Source: Deltaproteobacteria bacterium (GTDB lineage Bacteria > Desulfobacterota > Binatia > UBA9968). From it: a stretch of DNA of 37,829 nucleotides. Where the stretch lies: positions 3,189-41,017 of the forward strand of contig VBKE01000294.1 in the NCBI GenBank assembly GCA_005879605.1, in the 5' to 3' direction. The notes under the pieces were generated by a model. The model was not told the DNA's origin, searched no databases, and was given only the letters and a program-made list of their open reading frames with translations. How positions within the stretch are numbered: position 1 is the first letter of the stretch; every line of letters begins with the position of its first letter. Positions 25,672-33,738 of the stretch are shown here, piece after piece. Both the position numbers and the translations under genes were made by a program.

Positions 25672-26652
25672 ATGGCGGTTATCGATTCAGATGCCCATGT
25701 TTTGGAAACCGAACGAACCTGGGCCTATATGCTTGAGTCAGAATGCGCGCTCAGACCGCGCATCGTCGCAACGCCCGAAGATGAAAGCTCCGGCGGCGAG
25801 TCGTGGTTCGTTGACGGCGTTTATGTGGGAAAGGCGCGCAATGTCGGCCACGATACCTCCAAAGAATCCCGCGAAATGGAAGATCTCGAGGCTCGTCTCA
25901 AGCATATGGACGAGTTGGGCGTGGATATCCAGGTGCTCTACCCGACGATTTTTTTGTATAATCGCTGGCTCGTGGACATTTGGAAGTACGCCCCGGAGCG
26001 GTTGCGTTGGGTAGCGGTGCTGCCGCTGCTCACGATGGACAAGGCCCTGGAGGAAGCGCGCTTCGCCAAAGAGAACGGCGCCTGCGGCATTTTCATGCGC
26101 GGTCTCGAAGGCGACAAAACCTTGAGCCACGCTCATTTCTTCCCGCTTTACGAGGAAGCGGGACGGCTGGATATGCCGGTTTGCGTCCATTCGGCTACCG
26201 GAAGTTTTGCGGTTCACGATTTTTTTCTCGACGAGTGCGGCTTTTCAAAATTCAAACTCGCGGTCGTCGGCTCGTTTCACTCCCTTATCTTCAACGAGAT
26301 TCCGGAGAAATTCCCCCAGACCAAGTTTGCTTTCATCGAGGTGAGCTCGCAGTGGGTGCCCTATGCGGTTCACGATTTTGCCCGGCGGTTCGAACGGCGC
26401 GGGATAAAGGTAGACAAGGGGGACGTTCTAAGGAAGAACAGAATTTACGTGGCCTGTCAGACGGACGATGATCTCCCATACGTTCTTAAATACGCCGGAG
26501 AGGACCATCTGGTCATCGGAACCGACTATGGACACAACGATACGGCGTCTGAGATTTTGGCTCTGCGTAAGCTCAGGGAAGACGGAACCGTGTCACCTGA
26601 GATCGTTAATAAAATTCTCGATGACAACGCCCGCGCGCTCTACGGTCTCTAG
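25672..26652 (+). CDS. amidohydrolase-2 family metal-dependent hydrolase
   Basis: A 326-residue TIM-barrel hydrolase or decarboxylase of the Amidohydrolase_2/ACMSD group. Seen: DSDAHV (D7, H9) at the first metal site, VCVHSATG with a metal His, FIEVSSQWVPYAVHDFARR where ACMSD has a His-Gly-Gly block, and the terminal metal Asp D285 in IGTDYGHND. This 'D-x-H' variant with 'FIExxSxWVPY' is common in uncultured soil bacteria. The substrate is unknown, plausibly an aromatic acid or amide. GGAGGG is eight bases before ATG 25672; a GTG at 25663 is less likely. A second amidohydrolase follows after 30 bases. Confidence 0.85.
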   Translation: MAVIDSDAHVLETERTWAYMLESECALRPRIVATPEDESSGGESWFVDGVYVGKARNVGHDTSKESREMEDLEARLKHMDELGVDIQVLYPTIFLYNRWLVDIWKYAPERLRWVAVLPLLTMDKALEEARFAKENGACGIFMRGLEGDKTLSHAHFFPLYEEAGRLDMPVCVHSATGSFAVHDFFLDECGFSKFKLAVVGSFHSLIFNEIPEKFPQTKFAFIEVSSQWVPYAVHDFARRFERRGIKVDKGDVLRKNRIYVACQTDDDLPYVLKYAGEDHLVIGTDYGHNDTASEILALRKLREDGTVSPEIVNKILDDNARALYGL

Positions 26653-26682
26653 ATCGGTCTAAGCTCCTTTTTCGAGCTGATC

Positions 26683-27708
26683 ATGGTTATTGATTTTCAA
26701 GCGCACATTTTTCCCGAAGCGTACATCGCGCAACTGAAACAGCTCGATGGGGCCGTGGTCCTGGAAGAGCCCGATCCGCACAGCGGCATGATGTACTTCT
26801 ATGACAAGAAGCTTAAATGCCGGATCAATACCGCGACCTTTCAGGGACGAGACATCGAGCGCAGAATCGAGCATATGGATCGTTTGCGTATCGACGTTCA
26901 CGTACTCAGCATTCCCGCGCCTGGCGCCGACCGGTTCGAGGGTGAAGGCGCCGTAAGGGTCGCTCGAATCGCCAACGACGCCATCGCTGCGTTTTGCCGG
27001 GAGCACCCAGAGCGATTCGTCGGCCTTTTCACGCTTCCGAGCAGCTCCATTCCAGAATCATTGGACGAATTGGAGCGTTCGGTAAACGAGTTGGGCCTGC
27101 GAGGATTCGGCTGCTTTTCAAACCTGAACGGACAACCGCTTGACCGTGAGGAATTATTTCCGATCTACGAACGGCTCGCGAAGCACAAGCTGCCGGTCTA
27201 CATCCATCCGACCGCGCCCTTATCCACTGAAGCCACGGGAATGGATATCATGCCGACCCTGATCTTTGGCTGGGCCTTTGACAGCACGGTGGCGATGACT
27301 CGACTGGTGTACGGCAGGGTGTTGGAGCGCTTTCCCGAAATTAATTTTGTGGTTGCCGATGTTGGCGGCGTATTGGCCTTCTTCGCGCAAAGGGCCATCA
27401 ATATCTACGCGGGACGCACCGATGAGATTCGGCATAAGTATGGACTCAAAGAAAATCCGTTGGATTCGTTCAGAAGATTCTATGTCGACACAGCGGATCA
27501 TCCGGCGTCCACACTGCGATGCGTGAAGGATTTCTTCGGCGTCGACCGGTTGGTTTTGGGAACCAATTATCCCTACGGTCCGGAAGAGGGATGTTGGTTG
27601 GTGAAGAATAGTCTCAAGGCCATCGATGGCCTGGAACTGAGTGGCGCAGACAAAGAGAAAATCCTCGGCGGCAACGCCGGGAGGATTCTCGGCATAGGAG
27701 CGGCATGA
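26683..27708 (+). CDS. amidohydrolase-2 family protein with altered metal site
   Basis: A 341-residue ACMSD-like TIM barrel. The usual opening H-x-H is Q6-A-H8 (DFQAHIFP), a barrel His is kept in VYIHPT, the expected His-Gly-Gly block reads VADVGGVLAFFAQR, and the terminal catalytic Asp is Asn (N295 in LGTNYPYGPEEG). At least two canonical metal ligands therefore differ. It may use another metal arrangement, have lost hydrolysis, or serve as a binding partner. It overlaps the gamma-glutamyltransferase-like gene by four bases (ATGA), so they form a tight operon with the first amidohydrolase. Confidence 0.85.
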   Translation: MVIDFQAHIFPEAYIAQLKQLDGAVVLEEPDPHSGMMYFYDKKLKCRINTATFQGRDIERRIEHMDRLRIDVHVLSIPAPGADRFEGEGAVRVARIANDAIAAFCREHPERFVGLFTLPSSSIPESLDELERSVNELGLRGFGCFSNLNGQPLDREELFPIYERLAKHKLPVYIHPTAPLSTEATGMDIMPTLIFGWAFDSTVAMTRLVYGRVLERFPEINFVVADVGGVLAFFAQRAINIYAGRTDEIRHKYGLKENPLDSFRRFYVDTADHPASTLRCVKDFFGVDRLVLGTNYPYGPEEGCWLVKNSLKAIDGLELSGADKEKILGGNAGRILGIGAA

Positions 27709-29306
27709 ACTTCGAGAAAGCAGCTAGACCCTTGGTGATGGGCCGGAACGGATTGGTTTCCTCGGGCCACTATCTTGCTTCACTCGCCGGGGTGAAGGTT
27801 TTGCAAGAAGGCGGCAACGCGGTGGACGCGGCACTCGCCGCCGCATTCGTCATGACCGTCGTGCGCCCCGAAACCTGTGGGCCGGGCGGTGATGTTTTTG
27901 CGCTGGTTTGCATGAAGAAGAGCGGCAAAGTTACGGCCCTGAACTCCGGCGGGCCGGCGCCGGCGAAGGCGAGCATCGAATACTTTCGCGAGCAACGATT
28001 GGATGCGGTTCCGGTTTCCGGGCCTCTAAGCATTGCGGTGCCCGGGGCGGTCGACGGCTGGCTCGAACTGCACAAGCGCTATGGAACCAAGGAGTTGAGT
28101 CCGATTACGGCGGATGCGATTAGGTTTGCGCGGGAAGGATTTCCCGTCCATCAGGAATTGGCTGAACGAATCGAAGAGTTCGGTCCGGAATCTTCCTGGA
28201 TCGATCGCGTCTATCGCCAACCGCTGCAGGGATTGCGCCCCGGCAAGCTTCTCTATCAAAGAGGACTCGGCGGAGTATTGGAGCGTATCGCAACTAAGGG
28301 ACGGAATGGTTTTTACGCCGGCGAAGTGGCGGAGAAAATATGCAAGTCGCTCCAGGCCGAAGGGGGATTGCTTGCCGAAGAAGACCTCAGCAAACCCGTC
28401 GCGCAATGGTTGGAGCCGCTTAGCTCCGATTACAGAGATTATCTGGTTTACGAGCAGCCGCCGGTGTCGCAGGGATTCATGGTTCTCGAGATGCTCAACA
28501 TTGTCGAAGCCTGGCCGCTGCATGATGGCAAGATGAATCGCGCTGATGTCATTGATTGCCAGGTGGGAGCAAAAAAGCTCGCCTTCGAAGATCGGATTCG
28601 TCACCTCGAAGATCCTGCCTTCGGAGATCTGAAAATCTCCATGCTGATCTCCAAAGAGTACGCCGCCAAACGCCGTAACGTCATCAGTGAGGCAGCTCAG
28701 ATGCAGCCGGCCCCGAATGTTTCGCTGGGCAGCGACACCACTTTTTTGTGCGCTGCGGATCGGGACGGAAACGCGATCTCACTCATCCAAAGTATTTTTG
28801 CGCCATTCGGCTCGCGCGTGATCGGGGGCGACACCGGCGTGATCATGAACAACCGGCTGTGCAGCTTTGGCCTCGATCCGAGCAAAGCCAACTCCCTGAA
28901 GCCCGGCAAACGCCCCGCCCATACTTTAAACACGTACATGGTATTCAAAGACGGCGAATTTTTCGCCGCAGGCGGAAGCCCCGGCGCAGATGATCAGCCG
29001 CAGACCAATCTGCAAGTGCTGCATAGTCTGCTGGATCTGGGAATGGATCCCCAATCCGCCGTGGAGGCGCACCGCTGGAGCCATCGACCCGGCACGCCGC
29101 CGCGCGACAGGTTGCCTGAAGAATTGCGGATGGAAGAGGGATTCGATGCGGATATCATCGACGCCCTGCGCAGGAAAGGACACAAAGTTTCCGTCGTCGA
29201 TCGCCGGTCTTTTGGCAGCGCGAAGGTCATTGTAAAAGACCACGAGACCGGCACGTGGATGGCGGGCGCCGATCCGCGACGGGAGGCCTATGCGCTCAGT
29301 TGGTAG
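27705..29306 (+). CDS. ggt: gamma-glutamyltransferase family protein
   Basis: A 533-residue Ntn-hydrolase precursor. The N-terminal GHYLASLAGVKVLQEGGNAVDAALAAAFVMTVVRPETCGPGGD block and the processing site with catalytic T345 in GSDTTFLCAADRDGNAISLIQSIF are typical; GSDTTF replaces the more usual xGTTHF. There is no signal peptide, unlike periplasmic Ggt, which suggests a cytoplasmic hydrolase or acylase-type member. The start overlaps the preceding stop (ATGA). Co-occurrence with two amidohydrolases suggests amide or peptide-conjugate breakdown (inference). Confidence 0.9.
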   Translation: MNFEKAARPLVMGRNGLVSSGHYLASLAGVKVLQEGGNAVDAALAAAFVMTVVRPETCGPGGDVFALVCMKKSGKVTALNSGGPAPAKASIEYFREQRLDAVPVSGPLSIAVPGAVDGWLELHKRYGTKELSPITADAIRFAREGFPVHQELAERIEEFGPESSWIDRVYRQPLQGLRPGKLLYQRGLGGVLERIATKGRNGFYAGEVAEKICKSLQAEGGLLAEEDLSKPVAQWLEPLSSDYRDYLVYEQPPVSQGFMVLEMLNIVEAWPLHDGKMNRADVIDCQVGAKKLAFEDRIRHLEDPAFGDLKISMLISKEYAAKRRNVISEAAQMQPAPNVSLGSDTTFLCAADRDGNAISLIQSIFAPFGSRVIGGDTGVIMNNRLCSFGLDPSKANSLKPGKRPAHTLNTYMVFKDGEFFAAGGSPGADDQPQTNLQVLHSLLDLGMDPQSAVEAHRWSHRPGTPPRDRLPEELRMEEGFDADIIDALRRKGHKVSVVDRRSFGSAKVIVKDHETGTWMAGADPRREAYALSW

Positions 29307-29549
29307 AGTCCATATCCGCAAGCGTTGGAGATGATGCGCCAGACCGGCCATGACAGTGTATTGAATCGTTGGCAAAAAGCCTTCAATCCTTCCGCGAAGG
29401 ACCCGCTGCCGAAAAGCGGCAGAAATGTGATGAACAAGGACATTCCTCTGGCTTGTGATCTCGCCCGGCTCTATGGTTTGGATCTGCCGATTACGGAACA
29501 ACTCGGAAAAGCGGCAATGCGGATCGTCAAGGCTAACGAGTCGCGCTGA
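29307..29549 (+). pseudogene. 3' fragment of a 3-hydroxyisobutyrate dehydrogenase-like gene
   Basis: The frame continues directly after the gamma-glutamyltransferase stop and translates to PYPQALEMMRQTGHDSVLNRWQ ... MNKDIPLACDLARLYGLDLPITEQLGKAAMRIVKAN. The second half matches the C-terminal helical domain of beta-hydroxyacid dehydrogenases ('KDLxLAxDLAxxxGxxLPxT'). The NAD-binding Rossmann half is absent, and there is no ribosome site. I read it as a decayed remnant left by a deletion. A 74-codon TTG-initiated frame from 29325 is unlikely to be a gene. Confidence 0.6.
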
Positions 29550-29613
29550 TCGCCATTTCACATTACGCTATTTTTTGCCAGGCCGGCGATAATTCAGCTC
29601 GCTGTGTGACGAC

Positions 29614-30669
29614 ATGAAATTCAGTCTCTTTACAGAAATCCAATGTCCGGCGGGCAGCTCTCCGGAAATGCGATTGAATGAATTCTTGGATCAAGCCGAA
29701 CTAGCGGATCAGCTTGGGTTTCGTGGTTTTTGGATCGCTGAGATTCATTGCCAGCCGCGTTTTTCGCTGCTATCGGTGCCTTATGTGGTTCTTGGCGCCG
29801 TCGCCCGACGGACCGGCCGCTTGCGGCTCGGCGTCGCGGTTAACACGCTGCCGGTCCACCATCCGGTCCAATTAGCGGAACAGGCTGCCTTGCTCGATGT
29901 GTTGAGTCATGGTCGGATGGATTTTGCCGCCGGCGGCGGTCATCCGCACAGCCGCGCGTACGAATGCTTCGGCGCCGATCACAAGTCGACCCACGATATC
30001 ATGGTCGAAGGTTTGGACATCATTCGCAAAGCGTGGAGCGAGGAGACGCTGACCTACGATGGAAAGTATTATCAGATCCCGGAAGTCGTCGTGAATCCGA
30101 AGCCGGTGCAGAAACCGCTCCCGTCGTTTTATATGGCAACTAGCTCATTGGAGGGTGTGGAGATCGGCGCGCGCCTCGGTATCAATATGTTTCTGCCGAT
30201 TCACACTCGCACTCCCGAGCAGGTGGTCGAGTACGCCAGCGCGTACTGGGAACGCTTGGAAAAGCATGGGCACGAACGGAAGGATCGGGAATTAGGTCTC
30301 TTGGTGCCGATGCATCTCGCGAAGACCACGGCCGAAGCCAAAGCGCGATCGGAAGCCGGCATCATGAGCTACTTCAAGACGATCGCCGATATGCGTACCG
30401 ACTACATCCATTGGTTGACTCTCCGCGGCGTCGAATTGCCGGTTCGCCTCGGCAGAAGCGGTGCCGGCCAGCCGGTAACGTACGAAACGGTCTGCCTGCA
30501 GCATGCGATAGTTGGCGATTCGCAATTCGCAATCGAAACGCTTCGGGATCTCGGGCAAAAAACCGGCGCAACGTATTTTCTTATTTGGATGAATATTGGT
30601 GCCATTCCACACGGTTTGGTTGTCGAATCGATGGAACAGTTTGCCCGGGAAGTGATGCCGAATCTCTGA
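29614..30669 (+). CDS. LLM-class flavin-dependent oxidoreductase
   Basis: A 351-residue luciferase-like TIM barrel that uses reduced FMN or F420. Seen: MKFSLFTEIQCP, GFRGFWIAEIH (luciferase H/E motif), LRLGVAVNTLPVHHPVQLAEQAALLDVLSHGRMDFAAGGG, and FGADHKSTHDIMVEGLDIIRKAW. These fit bacterial monooxygenases of the alkanal/nitrilotriacetate type; the substrate is unknown. It follows the dehydrogenase fragment by 64 bases. With the amidohydrolases and transporter receptor it suggests organic-compound degradation. Confidence 0.9.
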   Translation: MKFSLFTEIQCPAGSSPEMRLNEFLDQAELADQLGFRGFWIAEIHCQPRFSLLSVPYVVLGAVARRTGRLRLGVAVNTLPVHHPVQLAEQAALLDVLSHGRMDFAAGGGHPHSRAYECFGADHKSTHDIMVEGLDIIRKAWSEETLTYDGKYYQIPEVVVNPKPVQKPLPSFYMATSSLEGVEIGARLGINMFLPIHTRTPEQVVEYASAYWERLEKHGHERKDRELGLLVPMHLAKTTAEAKARSEAGIMSYFKTIADMRTDYIHWLTLRGVELPVRLGRSGAGQPVTYETVCLQHAIVGDSQFAIETLRDLGQKTGATYFLIWMNIGAIPHGLVVESMEQFAREVMPNL

Positions 30670-30724
30670 CAAAAGTTCATGAGTCACAATCGCACTTTTT
30701 GATCATTTATTTCCCTCACTCTAG

Positions 30725-30745
30725 CCCTCTCCCAGTGGGAGAGGG
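30725..30745. repeat. REP-like palindrome, possible terminator
   Basis: CCCTCTCCC, AGT, GGGAGAGGG: a nine-base-pair perfect hairpin between the flavoprotein and pterin dehydratase genes, preceded by a pyrimidine-rich stretch. The motif 'CCCTCTCCC...GGGAGAGGG' is a dispersed palindrome in many bacterial genomes. There is no T-run, so terminator function is uncertain. The 30670-30817 interval contains nothing else. Confidence 0.6.
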
Positions 30746-30817
30746 AATAAAGAGTACAATATAACTGGACTAGCCATCTCCAACAGGTTATCTGATAAGT
30801 AATGGAGGATCGGTCAT

Positions 30818-31171
30818 ATGGAAGAGTTGACTGAACAAAAATGCGTGGCTTGTCGAGTCGGCGCGCCATCTGTCACGCCGGACGAGATCACGCAACTTCA
30901 TCCTAAAATCCCGGATTGGCAGATCATTACCGAGGATGGCATTTCGAAGTTAGATCGCGTGTTTAAATTCAAAAACTTCAAAGACGCCATCGCCTTCACT
31001 GATGCGGTCGGCGCTGCCGCCGAAGAAGAGGGGCATCATCCTCGAATCACCACCGAGTGGGGGAAAGTCGCCGTCACCTGGTGGACGCACAAGATTCGTA
31101 ACCTGCACAAGAACGACTTCATCATGGCGGCGAAAACCGACGCGATATACAAGAAGTTTCCGCCGCCGTAG
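30818..31171 (+). CDS. phhB: 4a-hydroxytetrahydrobiopterin dehydratase (PCD)
   Basis: A 117-residue pterin-4a-carbinolamine dehydratase. The family signature is complete: E-x-G-H-H-P (71-75; H73, H74), then W81, then H91 and a following D in the NDF stretch. It recycles the pterin cofactor of aromatic amino-acid hydroxylases or of molybdopterin/pterin pathways. No phenylalanine hydroxylase is nearby. The start is at the ATG after GGTCAT, with AATGGAGG upstream. The short N-terminal tail with two Cys (KCVAC) is variable in the family. Confidence 0.93.
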   Translation: MEELTEQKCVACRVGAPSVTPDEITQLHPKIPDWQIITEDGISKLDRVFKFKNFKDAIAFTDAVGAAAEEEGHHPRITTEWGKVAVTWWTHKIRNLHKNDFIMAAKTDAIYKKFPPP

Positions 31172-31231
31172 TGTCGAAACGCAAATAATTTCCGAAGCTT
31201 CCTGGACAGCAGCCATTCTCAGGAGATCCTG

Positions 31232-32257
31232 ATGGTCAAACAATGCGTGGCAGCCATTGTGGCAATTGCGTGTCTTTGGGGCGCCCGAATCGGTCATACG
31301 GCTTCCGATGACAATTTCTATAAGGGCAAGACGATCCGGTTGATCGTCGCTTTTTCACCGGGCGGGGGCTACGATGCCTATTCACGCACGATCGGGCGCC
31401 ATTTGGGCAAACACATTCCCGGCAATCCAACCAGCGTGGTTGAAAACATGACCGGCGCCGGCGGCATCATCCACGCGAATTTCATGTACCAGGCGAAACC
31501 GGATGGGCTGATTATCGGCAATAATGCCGGCGGGCTGATCTTGCAACAGATTATGGGCGCGAAAGGCATTGAGTTCGATGGAAAAAAGTTTGAGTTTCTC
31601 GGGGCTCCCGGTTCCGATCACCACGTTTGCACGCTCAGCAAAGCGAGCGGGATCACTTCGATGGAGAAATGGTTTGCGTCAAAAGAGCCGGTGAAGTTCG
31701 GCGGGGTTGGCCCCGGAGGAGGTGCTTCCGATAACGCGAGAGTACTGCAAGCCGCGCTCGGTCTGCCGATCAAGGTCATAGATGGTTACAAAGGCACCGC
31801 GGACATTCGCCTCGCCGCGGAAAGCGGCGAGCTTGCGGGCGCATGCTTTGCCTGGGAGTCGTTTAAAACCACCTGGCGAAAAGGGCTCGAGTCAGGCGAT
31901 TTCAGTGTCATCGTGCAAGCCATGCCGAAGAAGCACCCGGAGCTGCCCAATGTGCCGCTGGCCAACGACTATGTGAAGACGGAAGAAGGACGGCGGCTCA
32001 TTAAGTACGGCATTTACGATACCGCAATCATTACTCGACCCTATTTTCTTTCCCCCGGCACACCGAAGTCTCGCGTTCAGTTATTGCGCAGAGCCTTCGC
32101 GGATACGCTCAAAGATCCGGGTCTCCTCGCCGAAGCCAAGAAGGCCAGTTTAGACATCCACTACGTCTCGGGAGAAGAGACCGAAGGAGTCGTTCAGGGG
32201 CTGTTCAAAATCGAGCCGTCATTTATCGCGAAAATGAAGCAAGTCTTGGTTCCGTAG
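31232..32257 (+). CDS. tripartite tricarboxylate transporter receptor (TctC/Bug)
   Basis: A 341-residue periplasmic solute-binding protein. The Sec signal peptide (1-24, VAAIVAIACLWGARIGHTA) precedes FYKGKTIRLIVAFSPGGGYDAYSRTIGRHLGKHIPGNP and ENMTGAGG, hallmarks of TctC. The C-terminal alpha/beta lobe is intact. The partner membrane proteins TctA and TctB are absent here, as is common for these receptor genes. Ligands are usually carboxylic acids; none can be assigned. AGGAGATCCT precedes the ATG. It is the last chromosomal-type gene before the cassette array, whose decayed left edge starts 23 bases past its stop. Confidence 0.93.
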   Translation: MVKQCVAAIVAIACLWGARIGHTASDDNFYKGKTIRLIVAFSPGGGYDAYSRTIGRHLGKHIPGNPTSVVENMTGAGGIIHANFMYQAKPDGLIIGNNAGGLILQQIMGAKGIEFDGKKFEFLGAPGSDHHVCTLSKASGITSMEKWFASKEPVKFGGVGPGGGASDNARVLQAALGLPIKVIDGYKGTADIRLAAESGELAGACFAWESFKTTWRKGLESGDFSVIVQAMPKKHPELPNVPLANDYVKTEEGRRLIKYGIYDTAIITRPYFLSPGTPKSRVQLLRRAFADTLKDPGLLAEAKKASLDIHYVSGEETEGVVQGLFKIEPSFIAKMKQVLVP

Positions 32258-32279
32258 CCAAGCCGTTTCGAGTTTCGGT

Positions 32280-32337
32280 CGCGGGTGCCCAGCTCAGCCG
32301 TCGCTATGAGCGATCGATCTGACGCGACTGGTTAGGT
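32280..32337 (-). other. decayed attC at the distal edge of the array
   Basis: The right box GTTAGGT (32331-32337) is intact. Inner arms GCTCAG and CTGACGC pair apart from one extra base. The position of the left box holds CGCGGGT (32280-32286) instead of RYYYAAC. A 58-base layout matches the other short sites. Loss of the outer core box means recombination here is unlikely, fitting the terminal position of the array. Only 19 bases separate it from the next attC, so no gene lies between. Confidence 0.6.
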
Positions 32338-32356
32338 CTATGTCCCCTTTCCTCCT

Positions 32357-32443
32357 CTCTAACGTCGTGCTGTGCGGCCGGCCGGCATTGACTTTAGGCA
32401 AGGGACGCGCTGGCGGCCGGTCCGCACAAGCTACGGGTTAGGT
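32357..32443 (-). other. attC of the homocysteine methyltransferase cassette
   Basis: 87 bases. Left box CTCTAAC, right box GTTAGGT. Arms share GCT-GTGCGG-CCGGCC on the left against the complement of GCTTGTGCGGACCGGCC on the right, with the extra bases expected of attC. The gene's stop codon begins on the last base of the right box. The left box has one mismatch to RYYYAAC. Confidence 0.88.
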
Positions 32444-33393
32444 CACTTTGCAAATAGAGGAGAGCATGCCGCAGCAATCTGCTCGACGTGGCGGTGATCT
32501 GTGCCGCAGCATCCACCCATCACATTGAGCTGCGCCAAACGCTTCTTAAGCTGAGCATGCTGCGCGCCGAGTTCAGCCGGGTCACCAATATCAAGCTCGG
32601 GCGACTCGTTCAATTCGGCGTGGCTCTTTCGTGACGCATTGGCTCGCAGCCCACGAATTCTTTGAGTCCAACATTCGCCTTCGATCAAGACGTGCTCGAA
32701 ATGCGTCGGATGAGAGCAATTAATTATGTAGTAGGACGGATAGGCCGAGGTCACAGCGTCCACATGCTCGATTGCGCTCCGAAGCGTTTGCCCTGTTGGC
32801 AGCCGGCCATCCGTTTCTACAGTGAATGAGAGCGCAAGAGGCATCCCGGCGCGCTCGGCCGCTCTCGCGATTCCAACGGCTTCCTCGACGTAGTTCATTG
32901 TAATCCCCGTCACCATGTCAGCGGCGCTGTCTTCGAAAACCCGGACCTGCCTAACGTGATAGGTCTCAGCCTCCTTCTCGGACATCGTCTTTCCCGGGTC
33001 GTACCCGTCTCCCCGCGGACCTACGCATCCGCTGATGACGGCCTTCCTGGCTCCTTTGAACTCGTTTCGAATGTCTTCAAGCAGCGCAATGGCACGGCGA
33101 TTTGCCTCGGCCATCTCTTTGGCGCTGTAGCCCAGCTTTGCGCCCCAGTCTGAGCTGGCGCGCCACGTTGCGCTTTCGAGAATGAGCCCGGTACCGAAGC
33201 GCTGTGCCAGTCCAGAATAGGTCTGGAAATACTTCCGCAACACGGCTTCGCCTTCCTTGCGCTTCAACAGGTCAAAGGCGGCGAAATCGGGTAGTTCTAG
33301 TCTCTCAAGGAAGATAAGAGTCGTCTCGATGCCGCCATCGGTCAGGAAGAACTCGCCACTAAGCTGAGGTAAGGCTTTCCTAAACTGCGCCAT
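32443..33393 (-). CDS. homocysteine S-methyltransferase family protein (cassette gene)
   Basis: A 316-residue zinc-dependent thiol methyltransferase barrel. Zinc ligands are C226 (IINCSHPTH) and the C295/C296 pair (MGGCCGTDH), and the N-terminal LTDGGIETTL is typical of the MmuM/BHMT group, which methylates homocysteine from S-methylmethionine, SAM or betaine. All three cysteines are kept, so it is probably active. GGGAGG precedes the ATG. It is the largest cassette of the array (1071 bases) and carries a full metabolic enzyme, unusual among mostly small unknown cassette proteins. The methyl donor is not determinable. Confidence 0.88.
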   Translation of the reverse strand: MAQFRKALPQLSGEFFLTDGGIETTLIFLERLELPDFAAFDLLKRKEGEAVLRKYFQTYSGLAQRFGTGLILESATWRASSDWGAKLGYSAKEMAEANRRAIALLEDIRNEFKGARKAVISGCVGPRGDGYDPGKTMSEKEAETYHVRQVRVFEDSAADMVTGITMNYVEEAVGIARAAERAGMPLALSFTVETDGRLPTGQTLRSAIEHVDAVTSAYPSYYIINCSHPTHFEHVLIEGECWTQRIRGLRANASRKSHAELNESPELDIGDPAELGAQHAQLKKRLAQLNVMGGCCGTDHRHVEQIAAACSPLFAK

Positions 33394-33427
33394 GGTTTTA
33401 AGCCTCCCTATGGTGGCTGTCGCCGCG

Positions 33428-33485
33428 ATCTAACGCCTAGGATGAGCGACGTGTTTTTCGCGTTCGCTCCATCCTTTTGTTATGC
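33428..33485 (-). other. attC of the DUF4160/DUF2442 cassette
   Basis: 58 bases. Left box ATCTAAC, right box GTTATGC. Arms GGAT-GAGCG and GGATGGAGCG (reverse strand) pair with one extrahelical G. The DUF2442 reading frame runs through the site and stops inside it. Confidence 0.88.
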
Positions 33486-33733
33486 CTCTTCTTTGTTGAC
33501 TCACGGGCAGCGTATAAAGCTTCAGGAGCGATATCCACACCGTTCGGCCAAGCGAGCGTTCCCGCTTCGATGAAGAACTTTTTGAAAAACTTTCGGTCCT
33601 TCAGTGGTTCAAAGACCGGGCCCTTAAACCACTGGGAAATATCAATGTACTTCTCGGTTCCATCATCGAACCGAGTTGAAATGATAAATTCGCCTATATG
33701 ACGTGCTCGAACGACTTGTGGCAGATAACTCAT
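33437..33733 (-). CDS. DUF2442 domain protein (cassette gene)
   Basis: 98 residues. The DUF2442 core (about 8-75: VVRARHIGEFIISTRFDDGTEKYIDISQWFKGPVFEPLKD, then WPNGVDIAPEALY) is followed by a basic tail (TKKRHNKRMERTRKTRRSS). The tail is encoded by the attC itself and is probably a by-product of cassette packing. It starts five bases after the DUF4160 stop, the usual partner. Such pairs are widespread and are suspected toxin-antitoxin-like units, without proof here. Confidence 0.85.
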   Translation of the reverse strand: MSYLPQVVRARHIGEFIISTRFDDGTEKYIDISQWFKGPVFEPLKDRKFFKKFFIEAGTLAWPNGVDIAPEALYAARESTKKRHNKRMERTRKTRRSS

Positions 33734-33738
33734 AAAAT

